Source: Sphingomonas sp. AP4-R1 (GTDB lineage Bacteria; Pseudomonadota; Alphaproteobacteria; Sphingomonadales; Sphingomonadaceae). Taken from it: 64,000 bases of DNA. The notes under the pieces are model-generated. The model was not told where the DNA came from and made no database searches. It saw nothing but the letters and a program-made list of their open reading frames with translations. The translations under genes were made by a program, and so were the position numbers. The number at the start of each line of letters is the position of its first letter. Position 1 is the first letter of the stretch. The stretch spans positions 1 to 64,000 of the forward strand of contig NZ_CP053346.1 in the NCBI RefSeq assembly GCF_013113735.1, read 5' to 3'. Below, piece after piece: positions 1 through 9,970 of this stretch.

Positions 1-1
1 C

Positions 2-55
2 GAGGTCGCCCGTACCGGGATCGCCGCCATCGCCCGCGGGCGGGAGGCGATTTAA
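2..55 (+). CDS. ilvN: Acetolactate synthase small subunit, C-terminal end (partial)
   Basis: The first 17 codons visible read EVARTGIAAIARGREAI and then stop. This matches the usual C-terminal tail of IlvN (EVxRTGxAALxRG...), the regulatory subunit of acetohydroxyacid synthase, which catalyses the first common step of valine, leucine and isoleucine synthesis. The next gene is ilvC, the classic alphaproteobacterial ilvB-ilvN-ilvC order. Only the tail is in the window, so the call rests on this short motif plus context. Confidence 0.75.
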   Translation, partial: EVARTGIAAIARGREAI

Positions 56-69
56 ACCAGAGGCCATGA

Positions 70-1218
<1,149 letters not shown>

Positions 1219-1226
1219 TCCCGCTT

Positions 1227-1292
1227 TCCCGGCCGCATGCCGGGATTGGATCGATGGCGCCGGGCCTCCGCACTGCGGGCGCCCGGCGTTTT
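1227..1292 (+). terminator. Double hairpin terminator after ilvC
   Basis: A first hairpin pairs TCCCGGC (1227-1233) with GCCGGGA (1239-1245). A second pairs CGCCGGGC (1258-1265) with GCCCGGCG (1281-1288) and is followed by TTTT. It lies between two convergent genes, so it probably works on ilvC and perhaps in both directions. Confidence 0.75.
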
Positions 1293-1296
1293 CGCG

Positions 1297-2352
1297 TCAG
1301 CCGAAGACGATCCGGCTGCCGACGACGGTGCGGAACACCTGATCGGGCATCTGCGCGATGGCCGCCGCCATGAAAGCCTCGCCCGTGCAGTGGCCGGGCA
1401 GGATATAATCGGGCTTCAGCGCGCGCATCAGCGCCAGCGTTTCCAGCGCCTGGGCGGGCGTCTGCGGCGGCACCAGATGGAAGCCGCCGACGATCGCGTG
1501 GACACGCTCCACGCCCGAGGCAGCCTGCGCGGCGCGCACCGTGTTGATGATGCCCCGGTGGCTGCACGATCCGATCACCACCAGCCCTTTGCCCTTCAGG
1601 TGGAAGGCCGTGCCGAGTTCGTGGACCGCATCGTCCACGAAGAAATCCAGATCGCGCCGGTCGGGGTCCAGCGCGTCGCGCCGACAGCCCTGCCCCGGCA
1701 GCATCGCGGTCGGCACGCGCGGCCTTTCGGGCGAGACGAACGGGATGCGCCCCGTCGTCAGCGCCGATCCGGCGATCGTGGCGGGCGCTGTGGCGATCCG
1801 CACGTCGATCCCCGCGGCGAGCAGATCATGCCGGTCGATCTGGCCAAAATCGGCCCCGTCGCGATCCACGCCGCGCAGCCGCGCGCAGAAAATCTCCTCG
1901 CCGCCCACATAGAGCGGCGTGCCGCGCTTCACCCGCCCGATGATCGCGGGCATGCCGCCGAAATGATCGTAATGGCCGTGGCTCAGCACCATCGCCTCGA
2001 TCGTCGCGGGATCGACCCCGAGGATCGCCATGTTCCCGGCCAGGCCTTCGGGCGTGTAGCCGAAATCGATCAACAGCCGATGCGACGTGCCTCCGGCCGT
2101 GGCGTCGGCCAGCACCGAATAGCCCCACTCGCCGCGCAACGTCAGCCGATAGGAAGAGGCCGCGCGCGCCGGCGCGAGAATCCGGAAGCCGGGCTTCTCC
2201 ACCGCCTGCGCGAAACTGGAGACGGTGCCGTCGGCGAGGATCGTGAGCTGCAGCCGATCCAGTTCCGGTACGACGGGGGTTGCGGCGAGAACACCGCGCC
2301 AGGGGAGCGATGCCGCGAGGGCCGATCCGATCACTGCCCGTCGCGTCAGCAT
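1297..2352 (-). CDS. Exported metallo-beta-lactamase-fold hydrolase (COG1237-like)
   Basis: The 351-residue protein has the metal-binding signature HGHYDHFGG, then GCSHRGIINTV, IVGGFHL and PGHCTG. That set is characteristic of the COG1237 branch of MBL-fold proteins, related to archaeal dihydropterin-type enzymes. The N-terminus MLTRRAVIGSALAASLPW has a twin arginine followed by a hydrophobic stretch and an alanine-rich cleavage region, so export by Tat (or Sec) is likely. It begins 35 bases after the stop of the coiled-coil gene on the same strand and may be co-transcribed with it. The substrate is unknown; the pterin link is only by family resemblance. Confidence 0.8.
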   Translation of the reverse strand: MLTRRAVIGSALAASLPWRGVLAATPVVPELDRLQLTILADGTVSSFAQAVEKPGFRILAPARAASSYRLTLRGEWGYSVLADATAGGTSHRLLIDFGYTPEGLAGNMAILGVDPATIEAMVLSHGHYDHFGGMPAIIGRVKRGTPLYVGGEEIFCARLRGVDRDGADFGQIDRHDLLAAGIDVRIATAPATIAGSALTTGRIPFVSPERPRVPTAMLPGQGCRRDALDPDRRDLDFFVDDAVHELGTAFHLKGKGLVVIGSCSHRGIINTVRAAQAASGVERVHAIVGGFHLVPPQTPAQALETLALMRALKPDYILPGHCTGEAFMAAAIAQMPDQVFRTVVGSRIVFG

Positions 2353-2387
2353 CCGCCCCTCCCCGTCAGGCCATCGGCCTGCTTGCC

Positions 2388-4934
2388 CTAGCGCCGCAGC
2401 CGCTCGATCGCCTGCGCCAGCACCACGTAAAGCTTGCCCATGTCGGACGAGAGCAGGGTGACGCCCATCGCGGAACCCTCGCGCACGGCCAGCACGCGGC
2501 GCAGCATCGCCTCGAAATCGTGGACGTAGCGATTGACCTGCGCGCGGAACTCGCCGTCGTCATTGTAGCGCGCGGCGATCGCCTTGGTGTCGCCCGGATC
2601 GATCAGGCGGGTGGCGCGGCGCGTGAAGACGCTGCGATCGCCCTTCAGATAGGCCGACCATTCGGCGTCGGTCGCCTCGTTCGAGAAGATCTTGGCGACG
2701 TCGATCGCGGTGGAATTGAGCGCCTCGATCAGCAGGCTCACCTGCCGCGCGAAGCTCTGCTCGTCGGTGGCCGACGCCGCCGCCTGATGCTCGGCGATGC
2801 GCGCCTCGACCGATCGGGTCGTCTCGGTCAGCGTCACCAGCTGGCGGGTCAGCCGCTCGGACGCGGCGGTGGCGGCATCGGTCGCCTTCGCGCTGGCCGC
2901 CTCGACCTTGTCGATCTCGGCCTGGCCGACGCCGTCGAGCGCCTTCGCCATCGCCTCCGCGCTGGCCGAGGCAAGTTGCTGGGCCGCGGAGGGGATCGCG
3001 CCCGCCAGCGTTTCGCGCGCATGGGCCGCCGCCTGCGCCGCCGTCTCGCGCACGCGCAGCAGCGCATCGACGAGCTTGACCGAAGCCGTCTCGGCCAGCC
3101 CCGATATCTCCTGATCGGTGCGCGCGACGAGGCCATCGAACGACGCGATCTGATCGCGCAGCGCCGCCAGTTTCTCGTCCGACTGAGCCGTGAAGCGGGC
3201 AACGCTCTCGCCACCGCCCGCCGCCATCGCCTCGATCCCGGCCCGCACCGCATCGATCCGCTGATCCGCATCGGCCGAGAAACGCGCGAGATGCTCGCCG
3301 CCGCCGTCCACTGTAGCGGCGATGCCGTCGCGCACGGCGGCGATCGTCTGGTCGGCCTGTTCGGAGAAGCGGGCGAGCCGCGCGTCGCCACCATCCACCA
3401 CCGCCGTCATCTGATCGCGCACCGTGGCGATCCGCACGCCCGCATCGGCCGCGAAGCGCAGGATCCGCTCGCCACCGATCTCAATCAGCGCGCCGCTTTC
3501 GGCGAGCTTGCCCTGCAGATCCTCGGCCGCGCGCACCAGATCGTCCGCACGGGGAGCGGCCGCGCGCAGCAAGGCGATCGCATCGTCCGCCTGCGCGCGC
3601 AGGCGCGCCAGCGTCTCGGGCAGGTCCGCATCCAGTTGTTCGTTGGCGGAGGCCGCCTGCTGGCGCAGGGCCACGATCTGGCCGAGCGCGGTTTCCGCCG
3701 TCTCGCCGCTCTTGCCCAGCAGAGTGCCGATCTGATCGCCATGTTCGGCCAGCATCGCCAGAGTCTCGGCCAGATCCGCCACGCGCTCGGCGCCCGTATC
3801 GCCCAGCCGCTCGAACCGGCCCTCGATCGCGCCCAGCGCCTGTTCGAGCTGGCCCAGCAGAGCGCGGGCGGCCGATTCATGCTGCGCGATGCGGACGCTG
3901 GTTTCCTCGATCCGGCCGCTCAACTGATCCAGCCGCGTCGCCAGCATCCGCGCGGATTCATCGCCCGAGCGGCCGAGCAATTCGCGCGCCTGCGTGACGA
4001 GCGCGGTCAGCGCATTGCCCTGTTCGGAAACGCCACGCCGCACGAGGTCCAGCGTGCCGGCCGCATGAACGAGCGCGCCATCGGCCGCCTCGCCCAATTT
4101 GCCCGCCGCTTCCATGATCCGGCGATCGGCGGCGGCGGCGCTGCCCTCGATCCGCTCCAGCTCGATCGCGAGGCGGCGCGCGGCAGCCACGCTCGACTGA
4201 TCGGCCGAGCGCGCCAGCGTCTCGATCCCGCCGAGCGTGCCGGCCAGGGCCTGCGCCTTTTCGTCCACGTCCTGACCGATGAAGCGCAGCCGCTCACCCA
4301 AGGCGCCCGCGCGCGATTCCAGCGTCGGCAGATCGGTGAGCAATACGCCCAGGTCGGTGCGGGCGGTGGCGGTGGCATCGTCCAGCTTCGCGGCCGTCTC
4401 CGCCACCAGCCCCATGTCCGATCGCAAGGCTTCGCCCGCGCGGCCGAGACGCTCGCTCGTCTCCTCGCCCATCGCTGCCAGTTCGGCGCCATGCTTGGCG
4501 AGGCCCTGTCGCGCGGTGGTGATGCGCCGATCGACCAGAGTGAGCAGTTCGGCCAGCCGCAGCGATTCCATGCGGAGATCGCGCGCGGCGCGGGCATAGC
4601 GCGTCGCCTCGGTCCGTCCCGTCCGCAGCATCACCAGCGCGAGCAGGCCGATCAACGTGAGCGGCCCCGAACCCACGCCGATCCAGGCGGCGGCGCGCGA
4701 AAGATCCAGCCGCCCCGCCGGCATCGTCGTGACGACCAGCAGGATCAGCACCGCCACCCACGCCACGGCCAGCACGAGCATCGCGACGACGAGCGTGACG
4801 TCTTTCCAGCGGCTGCGGCGTTCGGGCTCGGCGGCGGCCTCTTCCAGCCAGTCGCTATCGCCCAGCGGAAGCGCGGTCTGCGCCTCCTCCGTCTCTTCAG
4901 GCGGGGTTTCCCGCCACTGCATGCCGCCCGCCAT
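2388..4934 (-). CDS. Large coiled-coil inner-membrane protein of unknown function
   Basis: This 848-residue protein is not one I recognise by family. After an acidic N-terminal tail there are two membrane segments, roughly residues 46-68 and 83-103. The rest is almost entirely Ala/Glu/Arg/Leu-rich helical sequence, as in long coiled coils. Around residues 482-595 lie four consecutive 29-residue units with the core GG(x)3(L/V)ARF and a following A(V/L)R(D/A). The C-terminal part (about 720-848) is less repetitive and could be a small globular domain. The architecture resembles apolipoprotein-like or cell-envelope scaffold proteins. It is divergent from the gene at 5058. Confidence 0.75.
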   Translation of the reverse strand: MAGGMQWRETPPEETEEAQTALPLGDSDWLEEAAAEPERRSRWKDVTLVVAMLVLAVAWVAVLILLVVTTMPAGRLDLSRAAAWIGVGSGPLTLIGLLALVMLRTGRTEATRYARAARDLRMESLRLAELLTLVDRRITTARQGLAKHGAELAAMGEETSERLGRAGEALRSDMGLVAETAAKLDDATATARTDLGVLLTDLPTLESRAGALGERLRFIGQDVDEKAQALAGTLGGIETLARSADQSSVAAARRLAIELERIEGSAAAADRRIMEAAGKLGEAADGALVHAAGTLDLVRRGVSEQGNALTALVTQARELLGRSGDESARMLATRLDQLSGRIEETSVRIAQHESAARALLGQLEQALGAIEGRFERLGDTGAERVADLAETLAMLAEHGDQIGTLLGKSGETAETALGQIVALRQQAASANEQLDADLPETLARLRAQADDAIALLRAAAPRADDLVRAAEDLQGKLAESGALIEIGGERILRFAADAGVRIATVRDQMTAVVDGGDARLARFSEQADQTIAAVRDGIAATVDGGGEHLARFSADADQRIDAVRAGIEAMAAGGGESVARFTAQSDEKLAALRDQIASFDGLVARTDQEISGLAETASVKLVDALLRVRETAAQAAAHARETLAGAIPSAAQQLASASAEAMAKALDGVGQAEIDKVEAASAKATDAATAASERLTRQLVTLTETTRSVEARIAEHQAAASATDEQSFARQVSLLIEALNSTAIDVAKIFSNEATDAEWSAYLKGDRSVFTRRATRLIDPGDTKAIAARYNDDGEFRAQVNRYVHDFEAMLRRVLAVREGSAMGVTLLSSDMGKLYVVLAQAIERLRR

Positions 4935-5057
4935 TTTAACCTTCTATCAGCTTCCGAGCGGCGGGGAAGGTCGATCGATGCGACGGGCGCGGTTTGCGCG
5001 AGGTTTGCGTAGGGGCCGCTTCGCCGTACAGATGCGCGCGATGAGAGGGGCACACGC

Positions 5058-6245
5058 ATGACCTTGGCCGCACTGGTGGCCGCGTTCGATGTGGAGGCAG
5101 GCGTGCCGCGCGCCGCTTTGCCTCTGGCAGGCGCCACGTTGGTGGAGCATCAGATCCGCCGTCTCGCCACGGCGGGCGCCGAACGGCCCATTTTGCTGGT
5201 CGAACAGATGGCGCCCGCGCTCGCCGCGCCGCTCGCCCGGCTGCGCGCGGACGGCATCGCCGTGAAGGTGGCCACCAGCATCGCCGCCGCCGCCGATCTG
5301 CTCGCCGCGGAACCGCGCGTGCTGATCCTGGCCGACGCCTGCCTGCCCGATCGCGCGCTGATCGATCGCATCGCCACAGCCCCCGTGCCGGCCCTCGCCG
5401 TTCTCGACGACATCCCCGTCCATGCCGCGTTCGAGCGGATCGACGCGCAGCATCGCTGGGCGGGCATCGCGATCCTCGACGGGCGGCGCATCGCCGAAGT
5501 GGCGCAGATGGTGGGCGACTGGGATCCGATCTCGACGATGCTGCGCGCCGCCGTGCAGGAACATGCCGCGCGGATCGAGGCCGGGCGCGACATCCCCGTC
5601 CTCGCCGGATCGGCCGACGCGGTCCACACGGCCGAGGCACGCCTGATCACCGCCTCGCGCGAGGCGAGCCGCAGCTGGAGCGACCGCTTCGTCGAGGCGC
5701 CGATCACCGAGGCGCTGCTGCCCCAGTTGTTCGCGCGCGCGATCCAGCCCTCGCTGCCCGCCACGCTTTCGGCCCTGCTCGCCGTGGGCGGCGCGCTGGC
5801 GGCGCTCGCCGGCTATCGCTGGTTCGCGCTGCTGCCGCTGCTGCTGGCGGGGCCGCTCGCGCGGATGGGGCAGCGCCTTTCGCTCATCCAGGCGCGGCGC
5901 GTGCGGAGCGATGCGACGCTGCAGGCGATCCGGCTGGGCAGCCGGGCGCTGGCCGCGCTGGGCCTCGGCTGGTGGCTGATGCGGAACAGCGGCCAATGGG
6001 GCTGGCTGCTCGCCGCGCTGCTGCTGGTGGTGGCGATGGCGGGGCTTTCGGCCGCGCGGCGGATCGTCGCGTGGCTGGGCGATGGCGAGGATCCCATCTG
6101 GTATGCGACGCCGCCCGCGCTCGGCTGGGTCATCCTGCCCTTCGCCGCGCTCGGCCTGTGGACCTGGGGCCTCAGCGCGATCACCCTCTATGCGGGCGCC
6201 ACCTTCGGCTGGACGATGATCCGCGCGCTCCGGCTGGCGCGGTAG
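5058..6245 (+). CDS. Membrane protein with nucleotidyltransferase-like N-terminal half
   Basis: The 395-residue protein has two halves. Residues 1-210 look like a Rossmann/nucleotidyltransferase fold, with alternating beta strands such as RPILLVEQ, RVLILADACLPD and VPALAVLDD, but the glycine-rich GxGTR nucleotide loop of active enzymes is absent. Residues about 235-395 carry several hydrophobic segments. The order sugar-nucleotidyltransferase then membrane domain is reminiscent of bifunctional CTP:phosphoinositol cytidylyltransferase/CDP-alcohol transferases, but I do not see a clear CDP-alcohol signature DGxxAR. Function is therefore unassigned. GAGAGGGG precedes the start. Confidence 0.65.
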   Translation: MTLAALVAAFDVEAGVPRAALPLAGATLVEHQIRRLATAGAERPILLVEQMAPALAAPLARLRADGIAVKVATSIAAAADLLAAEPRVLILADACLPDRALIDRIATAPVPALAVLDDIPVHAAFERIDAQHRWAGIAILDGRRIAEVAQMVGDWDPISTMLRAAVQEHAARIEAGRDIPVLAGSADAVHTAEARLITASREASRSWSDRFVEAPITEALLPQLFARAIQPSLPATLSALLAVGGALAALAGYRWFALLPLLLAGPLARMGQRLSLIQARRVRSDATLQAIRLGSRALAALGLGWWLMRNSGQWGWLLAALLLVVAMAGLSAARRIVAWLGDGEDPIWYATPPALGWVILPFAALGLWTWGLSAITLYAGATFGWTMIRALRLAR

Positions 6246-6257
6246 CGACGGGCCATC

Positions 6258-6297
6258 GCCCGCGCCGCTCTGTCCTCCAGGGGAGAGCAGCGCGGGC
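6258..6297. terminator. Bidirectional hairpin between convergent genes
   Basis: GCCCGCGCCGCTCT (6258-6271) pairs with AGAGCAGCGCGGGC (6284-6297), with one internal mismatch. It sits exactly in the 60-base gap between the stops of two convergent genes, the expected position for a shared terminator. There is no strong T tract. Confidence 0.65.
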
Positions 6298-6305
6298 GCC
6301 GAAGC

Positions 6306-7832
6306 TCAGGCGTTTTCGAGCAGCTTCTCTCGCGCGATCTTCTCGCGCCACACGAGCGGGCCGGTATTGTGGACGCTGGTGCCCGTCGCATCGACCGCGA
6401 CCGTCACCGGCATGTCCTTCACGTCGAACTCGTAGATCGCCTCCATGCCGAGATCGGCGAAGCCGACGACCTTGGCCGCCTTGATCGCGCGCGCCACCAG
6501 ATAAGCGGCGCCGCCCACGGCCATCAGGTAAGCCGACTTGGCCTCCTTGATCGCCTCGATCGCGATCGCGCCACGCTCGGCCTTGCCGACCATCGCCAGC
6601 AGGCCCTGATCGAGCATCATCTTAGTGAACTTGTCCATGCGCGTGGCGGTGGTGGGGCCGGCCGGGCCGACCACCTCGTCCCGCACCGGATCGACCGGGC
6701 CGACATAATAGATCACGCGGCCCTTGAACTCGACCGGCAGGTCCTCGCCCTTGGCCAGCATATCCTGGATGCGCTTGTGCGCGGCATCGCGGCCGGTGAG
6801 CATCTTGCCGTTCAGGAGCAGGCGATCGCCAGGCTGCCACGAGGCGACCACCTCCGGCGTCAGCGTATCGAGATCGACGCGGATCGACTCCTTCGACGGC
6901 GCCCATTCCACCTTCGGCCAATCGTTGAGATCGGGCGTCTCCAGATAGGCCGGGCCCGAACCGTCGAGGTGGAAATGCGCGTGGCGGGTGGCGGCGCAAT
7001 TCGGGATCATCGCGATCGGCTTGGAGGCCGCATGCGTGGGATAATCCATGATCTTCACGTCGAGGATCGTGGCGAGGCCACCCAGCCCCTGCGCGCCGAT
7101 GCCGAGCGCGTTGACCTTGTCGAAGATCTCGATGCGCAGTTCCTCGATCTTGGTCTGCGGCCCGCGCGCCTTCAACTGCGCCATGTCGATATCGCCCATC
7201 AGCGATTCCTTGGCGAGCGTCATCGCCTTTTCGGCGGTGCCGCCGATGCCGATGCCGAGCATGCCCGGCGGGCACCAGCCCGCGCCCATCTGCGGGATCA
7301 TCTCCAGCACCCAGTCGACGATCGAATCCGAGGGATTCATCATCTTGAACTTGGACTTGTTCTCGGACCCGCCCCCCTTGGCCGCGACCTGCACGTCGAC
7401 ATGATGGCCGGGCACCATCTCCACGTTCAGCACGCAGGGCGTGTTGTCCTTGGTGTTGACGCGGCCGAAGGCGGGATCCTTCAGGATCGAGGCGCGCAGC
7501 CGGTTCTCCGGGTTCAGATAGGCGCGGCGCACGCCCTCATCGACGACGTCCTGCAGGCTGCGGCCCTCGGGATCGTCGAGCGTGCAGCCCATGCCCCACT
7601 TGATGAAGACGGTGACGATGCCGGTATCCTGGCAGATCGGACGATGCCCCTCGGCGCACATGCGGCTGTTGGTGAGGATCTGCGCGATCGCATCCTTGGC
7701 GGCCGGGCCTTGCTCCACCTCATAGGCCGCGCCGAGCGCGCGGATATAATCCATCGGGTGATAGTAAGAGATATACTGGAGCGCGTCCGCGACGCTCTCG
7801 ATCAGGTCGGCTGCCTTGATGATCGTGGCCAT
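6306..7832 (-). CDS. fumA: Fumarate hydratase, class I (iron-sulfur)
   Basis: This is a 508-residue class I fumarase, fusing the alpha and beta regions found separately in some bacteria. It converts fumarate to malate in the TCA cycle using a 4Fe-4S cluster. Family motifs include GHRPICQDTGIVTVF, KGGGSENKSKF and GIGGTAEKAM in the alpha part, then PVDPVRDEVVGPAGPTTATR in the beta part with the conserved GPTTxxRMD. I chose the ATG at 7832 (MATIIKAADL) because GAGGA lies eight bases upstream; the frame stays open to 7886 but that stretch is not family-like. Confidence 0.95.
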   Translation of the reverse strand: MATIIKAADLIESVADALQYISYYHPMDYIRALGAAYEVEQGPAAKDAIAQILTNSRMCAEGHRPICQDTGIVTVFIKWGMGCTLDDPEGRSLQDVVDEGVRRAYLNPENRLRASILKDPAFGRVNTKDNTPCVLNVEMVPGHHVDVQVAAKGGGSENKSKFKMMNPSDSIVDWVLEMIPQMGAGWCPPGMLGIGIGGTAEKAMTLAKESLMGDIDMAQLKARGPQTKIEELRIEIFDKVNALGIGAQGLGGLATILDVKIMDYPTHAASKPIAMIPNCAATRHAHFHLDGSGPAYLETPDLNDWPKVEWAPSKESIRVDLDTLTPEVVASWQPGDRLLLNGKMLTGRDAAHKRIQDMLAKGEDLPVEFKGRVIYYVGPVDPVRDEVVGPAGPTTATRMDKFTKMMLDQGLLAMVGKAERGAIAIEAIKEAKSAYLMAVGGAAYLVARAIKAAKVVGFADLGMEAIYEFDVKDMPVTVAVDATGTSVHNTGPLVWREKIAREKLLENA

Positions 7833-8068
7833 GGGGATCCTCGGAAATGTCGCGATCCCCTTAGGCCCAACATGTCCCTCGACCAAGTTTAGTGTTTGCG
7901 AACCGCTCGCAACACCACGGGCTGGGTTGCACCGCCCGTCGCCCGATCGCCCACGGCTCGTCCCGTTTTTGCGCGGCTGCGAACAAGGTGTGACAAATCG
8001 GAGACACCCATTTTCCGCTCCGCGCGTTTCCCGCGTCCCCGTGTAAGTGGGATTAAGGACCTAAGATT

Positions 8069-8830
8069 ATGTACAAGTTGATGTTTTTCGGCGTGGCCGC
8101 GATGACCGCCGCCGGCGCCGCCTCCGCCCAGACCGCCGACGCTCCGACCTGGTCGGGCCCCTATGCCGGTCTTCACGCTGGCTATGGCATCGATGGCGAT
8201 GCCCATATGGATATCAGCGGCACCAGCACCGCGACCAACAACGCCATCGCCTCGGGCACGCGCCCGCGTGCGATCGGCCAGGATCGTGAAGGCTTCGTCG
8301 GCGGCGGCCAGGTCGGCTGGAACTTCCAGCGCGGCAACTGGGTGTTCGGCCCCGAGGGCGATTTCTCCTACATGCGGACGCGCGGCACCAACAGCGTCTA
8401 CACCAACGCCACCGGCGGCGGCGTGCAGGAGACGCTGGCCCGCTCGCGCATGGAATGGATGGGCTCGGCCCGCCTGCGCGCCGGCCACACGCTGGGCAAC
8501 GGCCTCGTCTATGCCACCGGCGGCTATGCGTTCGGCAAGGTGAAGGGCAGCGCCACGTTCAACACGCCGACCGGCGTGCAGAATTATGCGGGCCGCAACT
8601 CCTACACCGCGCAGGGCTGGACGGCCGGCGGCGGCGCGGAATTCCGCCCGTTCCACGAGGGCAACCTCAGCAAGGTCTCGTTCGGCCTCGAAGCGACCTA
8701 TTATGATCTCGGCCGCAGCCACATCTACAATGGCGGCACCAACGCGGCGACGATCAACAGCGGCGCCTATGTGATCGGCCGCGACACGCGCGGCTATAAC
8801 GGCGTGGTGAAGGTCAACTACGCCTTCTGA
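8069..8830 (+). CDS. Outer-membrane beta-barrel protein (Omp25/Omp31-like)
   Basis: The 253-residue protein has a signal peptide ending in AGAASAQ. The mature part begins APTWSGPYAGLHAGYGIDGD, the WxGxYxGxxxGY start typical of eight-stranded outer-membrane proteins of the Omp25/Omp31 family. Alternating hydrophobic strands run through the sequence, and it ends in an aromatic residue (VKVNYAF) as expected for BAM recognition. AAGGA precedes the start and a strong terminator follows, so it is a single-gene unit. The 236-base upstream gap is longer than most here and is likely to hold its promoter. Confidence 0.9.
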   Translation: MYKLMFFGVAAMTAAGAASAQTADAPTWSGPYAGLHAGYGIDGDAHMDISGTSTATNNAIASGTRPRAIGQDREGFVGGGQVGWNFQRGNWVFGPEGDFSYMRTRGTNSVYTNATGGGVQETLARSRMEWMGSARLRAGHTLGNGLVYATGGYAFGKVKGSATFNTPTGVQNYAGRNSYTAQGWTAGGGAEFRPFHEGNLSKVSFGLEATYYDLGRSHIYNGGTNAATINSGAYVIGRDTRGYNGVVKVNYAF

Positions 8831-8838
8831 TGCTGTCG

Positions 8839-8872
8839 TGATGGCCGGGCGGATTGCCGCCCGGCCATCATT
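8839..8872 (+). terminator. Intrinsic terminator after the outer-membrane protein gene
   Basis: TGATGGCCGGGCGG (8839-8852) pairs perfectly with CCGCCCGGCCATCA (8857-8870) around a four-base loop, followed by TT. It starts eight bases after the stop codon. Confidence 0.85.
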
Positions 8873-8878
8873 CCATCC

Positions 8879-8966
8879 GATCCCGTGCTCCTGCGAACGC
8901 AGGAGCCCCGGGCAGCGAGCCGTACGTTCGAAGCTCCGGACTCCGGCGTTCGCCGGAATACGGATC
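8879..8966. repeat. Intergenic palindromic repeat, family E
   Basis: The element begins with a GCTCCTGCGAACGCAGGAGC palindrome and ends with TCCGGCGTTCGCCGGA, linked by about 40 bases. A single arm of the same kind (CTCCTGC-TTTC-GCAGGAG) lies at 50042-50059. It sits between the Omp terminator and the convergent N-acetyltransferase gene. Confidence 0.7.
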
Positions 8967-8976
8967 CAACGCGCCC

Positions 8977-9828
8977 TTAGCCCGCGTCGCCGAACAGCCC
9001 CAGCGTGGCCACCTCATCGGCGGTGAAATCGATGCCGAACATCAGGCTCAGCCGCATCCGATAGACGCGCGGATCCGCGATTTCTCCCTCGGCCGACTGA
9101 TCGCGCGTGTTCCGGCGATAATGGCGTCCGTTGAGCGTGGCGAAGCCGTGGGGCAGCGGAATGCTGACGATCAGCCCCTTCACGAAGCGGCTCTCGGGCG
9201 CATTGTTCACCCAGAAATTGGAAACGGCGAGATCGGCGGGAAAGACCGGATCCAGCGTGAAGCTGTACTGATCGTGCCAGCCCTCGCCCGCGCTGCGGCC
9301 GTCCGTCATGCCGAGATGACCGTTGCGGCTGAGCATCCAGCCGAATTCGGGATCGCGCGCGAGGCGGAACCGGGCCCCGTCCGGCGCCTCCACTTCCTCG
9401 CCCTCGGCCAGCGGCATGGGCGGCGTGTAGCTGCCGCCGAAGCCCGTATCCGCGATCCAGTCCTGCCCATCGATCGTGACGAGCGCGAAGGTGTGCGTCA
9501 GCGCCGGCACGCTCTCCGGCTTGCCGATCCAGACCCGCGCGAGCAGCGGCCGCGCCTGAAAGCCCAGCGCCTCCAGCGCATCGAGGAACAATTGCCCATG
9601 TTCGAAGCAATAGCCGCCGCGCTTCATGCTCACGAGCTTGGCGAAGACGCTGGTGGAATCGATCCCGATCGGACGACCGAGCGCGATATCGAGATTCTCG
9701 AACGGGATGGTGAGGCGATGCGCGCGCTGCACCGCCGCCAGCCCCACCGCATCGGCGGCCGGTCGTTCGGGCAGAGCGATGCGGGCGAGATAGGAATCGA
9801 GGGCGAAGGGGAGCGCTGGAAAATCCAT
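8977..9828 (-). CDS. nat: Arylamine N-acetyltransferase
   Basis: This 283-residue cytosolic enzyme transfers acetyl from acetyl-CoA to arylamines or hydrazines. The catalytic triad is visible: Cys74 in RGGYCFEHG, His112 in LTHTFALV and Asp127 in WIADTGFGG, at spacing normal for the family. The N-terminal region, LTIPFENLDIALGRPI, is also standard. I start at 9828 (MDFPALPF), where AGGGCGG precedes and the family N-terminus begins; the frame remains open to 9882. The gene stands alone, facing away from the glycosyltransferase gene start by same-strand order (glycosyltransferase upstream). Confidence 0.93.
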   Translation of the reverse strand: MDFPALPFALDSYLARIALPERPAADAVGLAAVQRAHRLTIPFENLDIALGRPIGIDSTSVFAKLVSMKRGGYCFEHGQLFLDALEALGFQARPLLARVWIGKPESVPALTHTFALVTIDGQDWIADTGFGGSYTPPMPLAEGEEVEAPDGARFRLARDPEFGWMLSRNGHLGMTDGRSAGEGWHDQYSFTLDPVFPADLAVSNFWVNNAPESRFVKGLIVSIPLPHGFATLNGRHYRRNTRDQSAEGEIADPRVYRMRLSLMFGIDFTADEVATLGLFGDAG

Positions 9829-9970
9829 GACCGCCCTATCGTCCGCGTGAAGCACGGGTGCAAGCACGGCTTCGATCCGCAAAGTCGGCAGCCCCGACGG
9901 GAGCGGATGTCAGGCCGTCGCCCTCGCCCCGGAAACGTCACGCTTCCGCGCCGAAGCCCGCGGGCGGAGG

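Noticed and set aside
2280..5012. Very long plus-strand open frames opposite the coiled-coil gene
   Set aside because: They are antisense frames created by GC-rich codon bias; the minus-strand protein has membrane segments and ordered repeats, the plus-strand ones do not.
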